A stretch of DNA of 64,000 bases from Entoloma clypeatum. Lineage: Eukaryota > Basidiomycota > Agaricomycetes > Agaricales > Entolomataceae. How positions within the stretch are numbered: the stretch's first letter is position 1; every line of letters starts with the position of its first letter. Position numbers and translations under genes: made by a program. Positions 33,567-43,880 of this stretch are shown piece by piece. Where the stretch lies: NCBI GenBank assembly GCA_963565915.1, contig OY751488.1:1860001-1924000 (forward strand), in the 5' to 3' direction. The notes beneath the pieces were generated by a model, which saw nothing but the letters and a program-made list of their open reading frames with translations, was not told the DNA's origin and did no database searches.

Positions 33567-36500
33567 ATGTCTACCTCTCGTTCTGCCCTCGACATCATCA
33601 CCGCCTTTGACGGCATCGACTACCAGAGCTGGGCCGAGAAAATGAAGTCTTACCTCCTCCATCAAGGAGTCTGGCGCATCGTCTCTGGCGACATCACTTG
33701 TCCCGTGATCGCCGACTTCACCACTACGGTCTCCACTCCCGGTCCCACCGCCGCTGCTCCCCCTGTACTGGTTACCACTGTTGACCAGCCCGGCTTCCGC
33801 AAGGAAGAAAAGGCCTGGATTAGGGACGACGACACAGCCCTTGGAGCGATCCGTCTGAAAGTCTCTGAGGCAATCAGGCGACACATCAAAGACAGCACCT
33901 CGGCACTTGGCACGTGGAAAACGCTAAAGGATGCCTACTCCAAGGTATCCCTGGCTGTCATCTTCGGCGACTTCAAGGCCGCCGCCACCTTCAAACTGTC
34001 TGGACGCGACCCCGTGCCTGAAATCGAACGCCTGGGGTCTCTTTTCACCTGGCTTGCCGATTCAAACTTTATCGTCCCCGATCTGATGCAGGCAATGATC
34101 CTGGCCAATGCAATTCCCGACGCCTGGTCATCACTCTCCACCGCCCTTTTCCAGGTCTACGACGCCGACGATTTCACCTACAAAGCCGTCGCCGAGAGCA
34201 TCATCTCTGAATTCAGGCGCAAGTATTCGGTCAGGTCTACTCGTGCGTCCAATGAGCAGGCCCAGAAAATTTCCGGGACAAAGCGCAAGGGGCAGGACCC
34301 CAAATGGGAAAAGCAGCAAAAGCCGAGTACCTCGCAGAACAACGCTGACGAGCAGCCTAACTCGACCAACCATAGTACCGCTTCTGAAAAGAAGAAGGGA
34401 AAAGGACGCTGGCGCAATCAGAAGAAAAACGCCAACACTGCGGACAACGCGTCCGAACATGTGGAGGAAACAGTTGAGTTTGTTGCCCCCGCCATCCACT
34501 TCCCTCCTCTTCCACCACCATCCTTCACAACCATCACTGGGCGTGGAAAAACGATGAGTACCGCCCAGCCAGACTCTCAAAGAATGCAGTCGCTCCTTCA
34601 GCGAATGAACCCGCCTCCATCTCAGTACACCGGGCTTCCTTCGGGCAAGCCGTCTGCGTGGAAAAAGAACGACCACATCAGGAAACTCGCGCGGAGCATT
34701 GGTGCTCGTCCCTCAGGGTCAAATCTTCAAATTCTGGATACGATTATCCCAGAAGAAGATGAAAGACCATCCAAACAGCGTCGAGTCACTCCGCCTTTGG
34801 ATGACTCCCTCAGGATGATGGACATAGACCATCAAAGCGAGCGGATGGGGCCGGAACAATTCGAAGATGGGCTGATCGAACTTGACGGTTCGTCACATTC
34901 TTCTCTCAAACTTGACCAAATGGGAAATGCTAATAATCACGCACAGACGTTTGAATATATATTAGCCAGTACCAATGCAGATAGTATAGATCTCTTTAGC
35001 GATGATCTGTACAAAAAATATATCAAACATTCCGCATCCTGCACACACTGCAAAGAGAGAGAACGCGCTCAGTGGATCTTAGATTCCGGCGCATCATTAC
35101 ACTTTACCCATGAGTTTAAAGACTTCGCATACTACAGGCCTCTCAAGGCTAAGTGATTTGTCCAAACAGCTGAAAAGGGAAAGAAACTGGAAATTCTCGG
35201 AGTTGGGGCCGTTCCAGTACGGCATACCCTAAACGGGGAAGTAAAAACCCATCTTCTCCAACCTGTATTCTACATTCCGGACATGGACACACGCCTATTG
35301 TCCCTAGGTGTCTTCCTTAATCACGGTTACAAAGTAGACGGAATGCGTGGAGAAATCAACATCTCCAAAGGACAGAACAAAATACAGTTCTCACCTCATA
35401 TTCTCGGACAAACCATTTATTGGTTAAACACTGAAATACGCCATGACCAGATCCATGCGATCTCTAGCGAAATCACTGTCGAAACCTGGCACAAACGCCT
35501 TGGCCACCCAAATGACCAGGTGCTCAATAAGATTCCCACCAGTACCAAAGGAGTACCCAAAACATTAGTACGTGAGAAATCACAGGAAAGCTGCACAGGG
35601 TGTCTCAAAGGGAAAATGCCGAATCAGTCATACCCCAATTCAATGACGAGGGCTGTCAAACCCTTCGATCTGATTCATTCAGACCTGAAACAGATATCCA
35701 CGGCATCGTACCACAAGTACAAATACTTCCTCATGTTTTTGGACGATTTTTCATCTCATGTCTGGGTCGTCTTGCTTAGGAAAAAGTCTGGTGCCATTAC
35801 GGCACTGAGACAGTTTCTTGCGATGATCCAGAACCAATTTGCCGCTACTCCTAAGAAGTGGCGAGTTGATGGAGGTGGAGAATTTGACGAATACAAAGAT
35901 GTACTTGCCGATCATGGAATTCTGATTGACGTCACGCTCCCATATCAGCACCAGCAGAATGGTAGAGCAGAAAGGATCAATCGAACATTATGGGAAAAAT
36001 CTCAGGCATTGCGCTTCGATGCATGCTTACCGCCCATGTGGTGGGAATTCTGTTTGGAACACGCAGCATTTCTCTACAACAGAACCCCCATGCAGCGTCT
36101 TGAATGGAAAACCCCTTACTTCAGGGTGACCAATGAGATCCCTGACATGTCCAGCGTCAGAGTATTTGGATGTCAAGCATATGTATATATCCCAAAAGAG
36201 AAACGTAGGAACTCCCTGGAATCAAGATCCCGATTGATGATTTATCTCGGATCGAAACCAGGGGTCAAAGGATACCACTTCATGGATCCTGAGACCAACA
36301 CGATTTTCATGGGCGGGAAAGCTATCTTTGATGAAAGCAAGTACCCTAGATGCCATATCGACCTGTTGCCAGAAAACCACCCAGAAATGGAAGACCCAGA
36401 GCCGGCTGATGAGTTTGAGGATCTCATTCCCGGCAGCAATGATGACGATAGTCACAACGAAACACCTCATGACCCAATTCCCATTGAACAGGATCAACCT

Positions 36501-38294
36501 GAATCAGACAACGAATTGCCTGCAAGTGAGCCTGATGATGAACCGCGAGTACCCACTCTGGAACCCGAGCAAGTACCAGATCGACCGATCAGGGAACGAC
36601 GAGTTTGGAAGATGCCAGGAAGCATCTATGGGGAAGACACTCCAGCGTCTGATCTTGAAAAATTAGATCGAAGACGGAGATTGGGCGGTCAAACGGCATG
36701 GATGAATGACCTCCTGATGGAGGCGATATCAGTCCAAGTTGGCATTGTTGAAATGTCCCATAAAGACATATACCCTCTTCCAAATAAAGAAGACTGGTAT
36801 GCAGCTGAACGTAAAGAGCTAGACATGCTCAAACGCCGCGGGGTGATCACGGAGCTAGTACCCCTGCCTGCAGGGAGGAAAGCTCTAAGGAACAAATGGG
36901 TTTATAACGAAAAGTCCGACAGGCGTCTGAAAGCACGCCTTGTCGCAAAAGGCTTTTCACAGGTAGAAGGGATCGACTTTGATCAGATCTTCTCACCAGT
37001 CGTAAGATATGAAACCGTCCGACTAATACTGGCATTGACAGCCCTTGAAGGGTGGTTCATGACACTTTTGGACCTCTCATCAGCCTTCCTCTATGGAACG
37101 CTCCGTGAAGTCATTTACATGCGACAGCCTGAGGGCTACATAGTAAAAGGGAAAGAACACCTCGTATACCAACTATTCAAAGCTCTATATGGACTTAAGC
37201 AGGCCGCATTAGCCTGGTGGAGGGAACTTGATTCCTCCATGAAAAAGCTCGGCTTTGTCCGGCTTCACTCCGATGCGGGAGTGTTCATTCACAAAAGTAC
37301 CAACGGGGAAATTGTAATCGCCGTCATCTATGTCGACGACTCTGCTTTTCTCGGCACAAACCAGGAATATACGCTAGAGAAAAAGAAGGCCTTCATGACC
37401 ACATGGGAATGTAGGGACCTAGGGCACCTTGTGCCTGATGGGGAACCGAAAGAATTTCTCTCTATCCAAATAAGGCAATGCAGGAAACGTATCTTCATCG
37501 ATCAAGTACCTTACCTTGAGAAAATACTCGAACAAATGGGGATGAGCGAATCTAACGCCACCCATACCCCACTTCCTACGGGCTACAAACCCATGATGTC
37601 CGAGGATGAACCCAATGCAGAACTTCGATCAAAGTACCAATCCGTCATCGGATCACTTCTATATCTGATGATTGGAACAAGGCCAGACATCTGTTTTGCC
37701 GTGATTAAAATGTCACAGTTTTCCGCAAATCCCACCAAACGCCATTTAGAAGTGGCTAGGGATATTTGCAGGTATCTGAAGGCGACAAAAAATTACACAA
37801 TCATGTATGATGGCGACTCAGGGAAAGGAATCTATGCATTCACAGACTCCGACTGGGCGTCAGATGAAAACACGAGAAGGTCTACCACTGGCTTCTTCAT
37901 ATCACTGGCGTCTGGAGCAGTGACATGGGTATCATCGGCGCAAAAGACCATTGCCCTCTCTTCCACAGAAGCAGAGTATATGGCGTTATCAGACTGCAGT
38001 CGCGCAGCAACATGGCTGAGAAGCATGCTTGCCGAACTTGGAATGCAGATCGGATCAGTACCGATCTACGGAGATAACAACGGCTCCATCTTTATCGCAT
38101 CCAACCCTGTAACTGAGAAGCGATCCAAGCACATTGACATGCGATTCCACTTTGTCAGAGAAAAAGTCTCCGAAGGGATAATTACGGTCGAATTCATTGA
38201 AGGAGTGAACAACCCTGCAGACCTTTTAACTAAGAATCTGGGAAAAATCCTCTTTTCCAAGTTTATCCCGTACTTCGGATTGATAAAAAACTAG
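33567..38294 (+). pseudogene. Copia B Gag-Pol polyprotein, one nonsense codon
   Basis: A frame of about 1575 codons from ATG 33567 with a single in-frame TGA at 35154-35156 (copy A has CGA there). Order: Gag (SWAEKMKSYLLHQGVWRIVS); a basic tail without CCHC knuckle (KKKGKGRWRNQKK); protease (WILDSGASLHFT, about residue 507); the zinc segment (TWHKRLGHPND, CTGCLKGKM); integrase core (HSDLKQ, VDGGGEFDEYKD, NGRAERINRTLWEK); RT (ARLVAKGFSQVEGIDFDQIF, VIYVDDSAFLG, about residue 1255); and RNase H (TDSDWASDENTRRSTTG, KHIDMRFHFVREKV). Everything after the stop is open, so a single base explains its defect. Confidence 0.93.
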
Positions 38295-38369
38295 GCGAAA
38301 CAGAGTACCTATATATATATGTGGGAAAAAGTAAGATGTATTTAGAAGTATGTACTAAATATGGGGGGG

Positions 38370-38679
38370 TGTCAAAACTTTTCCCATCATGTAGATTAGA
38401 TTAGATTAGATTATATCACGTGACCTTTACATATCTTCATTACATACTTGTTTGGTTGGTACAAACAGTAGTACGGTATATAAGACCAGGAAACTGTCAA
38501 TATCAACAAGTTGTCTCTTGACTCTTAACCAGCTCCATCGCTCTCACCAGCCTCAACCGCTCTCACTAGCCTTACCCCCTCCAAACCATGTAAGTGACCA
38601 TAGCGGTATCGTAGAGTACTTCCACTGTAGCTATGTTGCTCAGTACACCTGTGGCTAGCGCCCAGGTGGAACTTCAACA
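38370..38679 (+). repeat. 3' LTR of Copia B
   Basis: 310 bp, followed by target duplication TATTC and then the Copia C gene. Confidence 0.93.
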
Positions 38680-38684
38680 TATTC

Positions 38685-41547
38685 TTCTACAAAATCTGCC
38701 GCCATCATCCAGTCAGCTTGTCCCTCCCCCTCAAGCTCAACTCTCTCTTCTTCAGCAATGGGAGTAGGGGCTTGGACACCTCGGGTCAAGGCAGGATCGG
38801 ATGGGCGCGACGATGCGACACCACAACCTTCAACAATGTCGAGAATCCGCTGACTCGGTTTTCTGACGTGTTTTGTGGCTGGGGTTTCTTCTTCAACGGG
38901 TTCAGGAGCCGGAACTGGAGTTTGTAAAGGGTTAGGAGGTGCAGTAGGAGCTGGGGATTTGGCTGGGGGGTCCATGGATGAGGTAGAGGTCGAGGTCGAT
39001 GTGCTTGATGAATTCAGTGTGTTAGCCTTTGTTTCAACAATTTCTTGTTCCTCCCCCTCGAGACGAGAGGCTGATGCCATGGTTCTGTTGTAATAGATGT
39101 TCCGTTCGACGCTCACTGTCTTCTTGTCTGGCCAGTCAACTCTCACCCCCTTGCTCTGTTTGTCAACGCCTATCCAATGTCCCTCGCGCACACGCCCTCC
39201 CAGCTTGTCGCCACCCTCAATTCGTACCCATATGTTCTCGCCCCACTCGCGCACATCCCTGAGGTCCAGCTTCATTCCGAAAGTGGCCTCATACAGTGTT
39301 TTCCCATCGACTGCCTTGGTCGACCTGCGATTCATCAACCAAACAATGTGACGCGCAGCCTCGCCCCATAAATTTCTTGGGAGGCCGCTGGCATGGAGGA
39401 GAGCTCAGATGCGCTCGAGCATGGTGCGGTTTCGGCGTTCAGAGATGCCATTTTGCGTGGGGGTATTGTGTACGGTGAGTTTCTGCTCTGTGCCTCTCGA
39501 TTTCAGGTACAAGATGAATTCTTTGTCCATATATTCACCCCCCCGGTCTGAATGGAGGATTTTGATTGACATGCCGAGCTGGGTTGTACACCAGGCCTCG
39601 TATTGTTTGTATGATTCGAAAGCCTCGGATTTTGCACGCAAAAGGTAAAGGTGCATGAGATGGGACATGTCGTCCGTGAAGGTGATGTAATATTTTCTTC
39701 CTCCTTTCGTCTCGACAGGAGCAGGTCCCCACAAGTCCGAATGGACTTCATCGCCGAATTTGGTGGCACGCTCGCCCTCACGAGCTTTCAGGACGGATTT
39801 GCGTGTGGCCTTGGCATAGACACACGACTCGCAAAAGTATGGTTCACCTGAAGACGATGGCTCCAGATGAACACCAGCGACAAAACCGTTTTCGACGAGA
39901 CGCCGCGCAACGCCTGCCAAAATATGCCCCATATGTCGATGGAATTGATCCAGGGTGAGTACTTCTTCAGCCGTATTCGCCATTTCGGGCTCATCATGAG
40001 CCACACGGTACAGACCCTTGGTCTTGGGAACGGCACCAATTTGCTCCCCATTTGGACCTTTGATCGTGCATTTGCCACCCGAAAAGGTAATTTTGAAGCC
40101 CTTTTCATCAAGTCGACCAACTGACACGAGGGTGTAGCCAATTTCAGGGGAATATAAGACCTCAGTAAGTCTTAATTGCGAGATATCGGCTCCATTAGGT
40201 ATGTCGATCATCATCTCGCCCATTCCAACCACTGACATGCTTTGTTTATTTGCGGCCTGGAATGATTTGGGGGGAATCTCGACGAAGTTGTTGAGAGCAT
40301 TGCGATATGGTGTGAGGTGCTTGGAACAGCCAGAATCGTAGATTTCAGCACGAGGTAAGTTAATATTGCCAACACCAACTTGCGCAGCAAGGTCATCAGG
40401 CTCAGCAACAACCGAGTCCAGGTCAACATCGATGAACGAGCTGCACTCGCTTCCTTTGACCCCAGATAGCTCCTTGGTATCCCAGCCACTGTCAGCCCTG
40501 TCACTTCCGACCTCAGAAAACCAGTCACCATCACTGTCATAGCCCCCATCATCCGATTCGTCTTCATCAGAATCAGACACAGCCTCGAGTTTGGGCATAT
40601 CAGAATCGGATTCGCTACCAAATGCAGGCTCCATAAAAAAAGGCCCCTTCGTCTTCCGAATCAGATCCAATCGCGGCATTTGCAACGCCGCCCTTTGGTG
40701 AGTCATTCTTCTTTTCAGGTTTGGGACATTTGTCCTTGAAATGCCCCTTCTCCCCACAGTTCCAGCATACCCCTCAAGTTTTTCGCTCGAATTTCCCTTT
40801 GCCATTGGACTTCCTGGAGGACGTGACACTGAGGGCCTCGTCTTGGTCTTGGTCCTTGGACTTCCCATTTCCACCATTTCGACACGTGCGCTGGGTTTGT
40901 TGGCATTCATATTCCTCCGAGATCAGGGAAATCAGGGCGTTGGGAGTGACGGTCTTGGTGGCAGAATATAGTTTCACGGCTGCAAGTTGATTCAACGCGA
41001 AGTTGGCAAGGGAATAGGGAAGGGATGAGATAATGGTGGAACAGTAATCTTTCTCATCAATGTCCACCCCTACAGTTGCTAATTCTTCCCGTTTGACACA
41101 CAGGTCATTGAGGAACTGTCAAACATTACCCTTTTCAGGGCACTTCGACTCCAGAAAACGTGTCCGTAGGTCTGTTTGCACAAATGTGCCCTTTTCCGTG
41201 TACTCAGCAACAATCGTGTCCCATCGTTCCTTAACGACCTTCTTGTTTTGAATGCGCATCAGGGCAGAATCAGGGATCTTCTGGGTAAGGAATGATTTTG
41301 CCGACCTTTCATCCTTGTCCCACTGAAGCATGGCAGCAGCTTCGTCGGCGCTAGGGGAGGCAACAACAGCAGGCACAGGACGGGGTTCATTGCCATCAAA
41401 ATGGCCCCAATAGCCTTTTGCTTCGACGGCATCCTGGAAACGGAGTGAGAAGATCGCCCAGTTCACGCCAGAGGCATCAAGCTTCGGGATAGACGACGGG
41501 AGTGTATTGGCAAGTGAGGTAGCAGTTACGGAGGTGATGGAAGACAT
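38685..41547 (-). pseudogene. Copia C Gag, protease and integrase
   Basis: ATG 41547 (MSSITSVTATSLANTLPSS). Gag core: GVNWAIFSLRFQDAVEAKGYW and LMRIQNKKVVKERWD. A CCHC knuckle CWNCGEKGHFKDKC (near 40735-40775) follows a TGA after GKFERKT. A frame change lies near the A-run at 40635. Then the protease motif (IYDSGCSKHLTPY), the pre-integrase zinc segment (HRHMGHI, CESCVYAKA), and the integrase core (HSDLWGPAPV, FTDDMSHLMHLY, LHSDRGGEYMDKEF). A TGA after NRTMLERI and the C-terminal integrase region complete it. It reads into the B insertion at MMAADFVEEY. Stops also occur after CPEKGNV. Confidence 0.88.
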
Positions 41548-41607
41548 GGTGAACAATGAGAGAGAATGCAGCGGGGTCGACGCAGAGGTACGCGGGGCCC
41601 AATAACC

Positions 41608-41902
41608 TGTAAGAATACTATAATAAATAGCTCAGTGTTTGCACGCGAGAGCGGGGTCAAACGACTGTGTATTTACCTATAATAAATAGCTAGGCACTCA
41701 AACATAAGTAAGACTTTCAAAAGAGAAAGATAAGTAGAAGATCTCACCTCAGTGTTTGCACGCGAGAGCGGGATCAAATGACTGAGGGGAGGTGACGAAA
41801 ACTATGCCATAATAAGTAAATAACAAAGGGAAACGAGAGGAGAGTCTCGAAACATGTGGTACAATAAAGGTACAGCTAAAAAAGGTATGTAGAATGGAAT
41901 AC
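41608..41902 (-). repeat. 5' LTR of Copia C, outer end unresolved
   Basis: It starts next to the primer site and contains two copies of a ~38-bp repeat, CAGTGTTTGCACGCGAGAGC (about 41633 and 41751), and a repeated ATAATAAATAGCT motif. E is inserted at its outer side with target duplication AATAC, so the end may lie beyond 49175. Confidence 0.55.
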
Positions 41903-41943
41903 TGTTACATTCTGATCCATTCCGACGATTTCCGACCAATCCT

Positions 41944-42114
41944 GACACCTCCGACACCTCCGACACCTCCGACACCTCCGACACCTCCGACACCTCCGAC
42001 ACCTCCGACACCTCCGACACCTCCGACACCTCCGACACCTCCGACACCTCCGACACCTCCGACACCTCCGACACCTCCGACACCTCCGACACCTCCGACA
42101 CCTCCGACACCTCC
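41944..42114 (+). repeat. 9-bp tandem repeat (GACACCTCC)19
   Basis: Nineteen perfect or near-perfect GACACCTCC units within the 5' LTR. The 3' LTR has two units at the same place (about 48729). Open frames reading PPT or SEV repeats here are artefacts. Confidence 0.95.
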
Positions 42115-42265
42115 GACATTTTGACTAATACTTATTATGCATACTTACTGTTATGAATCTCGTTACTACGTACATTACTTACATCCGACCATTTTACTTA
42201 TGTTAAGAATCTCCGACAGCCACTTGTTATCCGACTCCGACGAAGCCACATGTCCTCCGACATAG

Positions 42266-42309
42266 TATTTAAACTTATGTAGAATCGTGTATTAGCTTCA
42301 GTTTGAATA
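42266..42309 (+). promoter_or_regulatory. LTR promoter and self-primer segment of E
   Basis: TATTTAAA at 42266-42273 lies 33 bp before CAGTTTGAATA (42299-42309), which is the exact complement of TATTCAAACTG (42543-42553) just inside the LTR boundary. Confidence 0.65.
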
Positions 42310-42542
42310 TCAACTTAGATTCGACATCATACCTCCCGTCCTCTTTCCGACTCTTAACTTGAGTCTGACCTCCGACCTCTGATCCTCTGATCCTCCGAAA
42401 TAAGGACACCAACGTATTAGCGAGGGCGCAACACACAAGTTGAAGCCAAGTCCTTGCCCCTACGTTGCACGCGCTTCGACCCTCTGACTTTCCGACGTGT
42501 CCGACGTAGCTCCGACGTTTTGTCGATCAGTTCTTAACAGTC

Positions 42543-42553
42543 TATTCAAACTG
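42543..42553 (+). other. Self-primer binding site of E
   Basis: TATTCAAACTG, starting 4 nt after the LTR end, pairs 11 of 11 with the predicted RNA 5' end. No tRNA 3'-end complement is apparent here. Confidence 0.65.
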
Positions 42554-42585
42554 CCACTCGCTTATCCATATTTCAAATTCCAGTT

Positions 42586-43800
42586 ATGGCAGCCCGCACC
42601 ACTCAGAACTCCCGCGCAGCAGCAGCCGCAGCAGAAGCTTCAAACCTGCAGGACACCAGGGCGACATTTCTATATATGTTCCAAGATATTCCCGCAGAAG
42701 AATCTGCACCCAAACCTGACCCCATATCTGCGACACCTCGTCTCCGAACACCTCAGACACAAGGACCTCCGATTCCTGAAGAATTCCATCCTTTTAAATC
42801 TCCGACCTCTCCTTTTGACGATAACAATCCTTTCCGTCGCGAGCAAACTCCAAACCTCGCCGAAGCAATTATGCTTATGATGCAGGAGCTCTGACGTAGA
42901 GAGACTCCGAAAACTCCGAAAAAGAAGTCAAAGGAACCCAACACTTTTGACGGTTCCGACTCTCGGAAACTCACCAGTTTCCTCGCACAATGCACACTAT
43001 ATTTCCGAAACAACCCCGCCTTTGACGACAATGATAACAAAGTCAGTTTCACTCTGTCGTACCTCCGAGGAACCGTGCTCGAATGGTTTGAGCCCACCCT
43101 CTTGGGAGAGTCCGATGACGACTCTGTCTGGTTGGACGACTGGTCCGCCTTTGTGCACATCCTCCGATCCGAATTTGGACCTATCGATCCGACCGGAGAA
43201 GCAGAGGATAGCCTGGATCACCTTCAGATGCGCGACAATCAGAAGATCCTACGTTACAATGTGGACTTCAAACGTCTTTCTGCTCGCACACAGTGGGATG
43301 GCGCGCTCCGATATTGGTACTATACCGGTTTAGCGGAATGCATCAAGGACGTTTTGGGGACTTTTCCCAAACCAAAGACTCTTGCCGAGTTGAAAGTAAT
43401 GGCCCATAACATTGATGCTCGCTACTGGGAATGTCAACGCAAGAAATTGCGCTCCTCCAACAAATCTACTCTGAAGTCCAACAAATCTGACAAATCCGAC
43501 AAAAAACAGACCCCCGCTTCATCATCCTCCAACAACAACTCCTCATCGTCTAAACCCAACTCGCAAAAATCGTCATCCACCTCTCCAAAATCCACCCTCT
43601 CCGACAAACTTGGCAAAGATGGGAAATTAACTCCCCAAGAACGCCAACGATGATTTGACAATAATTTATGCATGTTTTGCGGCAACGTTGGTCATCGGGC
43701 TTCCGACTGCTCGAAGAAATCGTCTTCTAACGCCAAAGCAAAGGCCCACGTGGCCCAAGCTGAGGACAAATCAGAGAAGACGACCGAGTCAAAAAAATAG
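42586..43800 (+). pseudogene. Gypsy E Gag, two stops
   Basis: ATG 42586 starts MAARTTQNSRAAAAAAEASN. The Gag core reads PNTFDGSDSRKLTSFLAQCT and then SLDHLQMRDNQKILRYNVDF. A Ser/Lys-rich linker and CCHC knuckle CMFCGNVGHRASDC (about residue 363) follow. The frame ends at TAG 43798-43800 after about 404 codons. In-frame TGA at 42892-42894 and 43651-43653 break it. Alignment with D (EHKCRFDNN versus E QR-stop-FDNN) places an Arg at the second stop. Confidence 0.9.
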
Positions 43801-43880
43801 TAAGCAGTCCTCAGATTCCAGCACGTACTGGGGATTGTGTTGACTCCTTTCATGCACCTTTGGAAACCCTCTGACTCAAT

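Larger units (their letters stand above)
32894..38679 (+). mobile_element. Complete Ty1/Copia element B
   Basis: LTRs of 310 bp (32894-33203, 38370-38679) and a perfect target duplication TATTC (32889-32893, 38680-38684), inserted into the Copia C polyprotein gene. The LTRs are almost identical. The 3' LTR starts TGTCAAAAC instead of TGTTGAAAC, and there is AACCAGGTAAG versus AACCATGTAAG. The primer site GGTTATGGGCCCCGG is at 33204 and a seven-G tract precedes the 3' LTR. Its polyprotein has only one stop codon, so it is the youngest-looking element in the window. Confidence 0.95.
31479..41902 (-). mobile_element. Ty1/Copia element C, minus strand, split by B and truncated
   Basis: Gag begins at 41547 and pol runs down to 31479, with Copia B inserted at 32894-38679. 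The 5' LTR starts at 41608 (plus-strand reading TGTAAGAATACT) next to the primer site AGGTTATTGGGCCCC on the minus strand. Its outer part is interrupted by Gypsy E at 41903, or ends there. The 3' end and 3' LTR are lost where D is inserted. C is the oldest element of this cluster because both B and D lie within it. Confidence 0.85.
41903..42539 (+). repeat. 5' LTR of Gypsy E
   Basis: 637 bp, TGTTACATTC...TTCTTAACA. It is longer than its 3' partner by exactly 153 bp, explained by 17 extra 9-bp units at 41944-42114. Confidence 0.93.

Noticed and set aside
41802..42124. Long open frames on both strands reading PPT and SEV repeats
   Set aside because: They are the direct translation of the 9-bp LTR tandem repeat and disappear in the 3' LTR copy.
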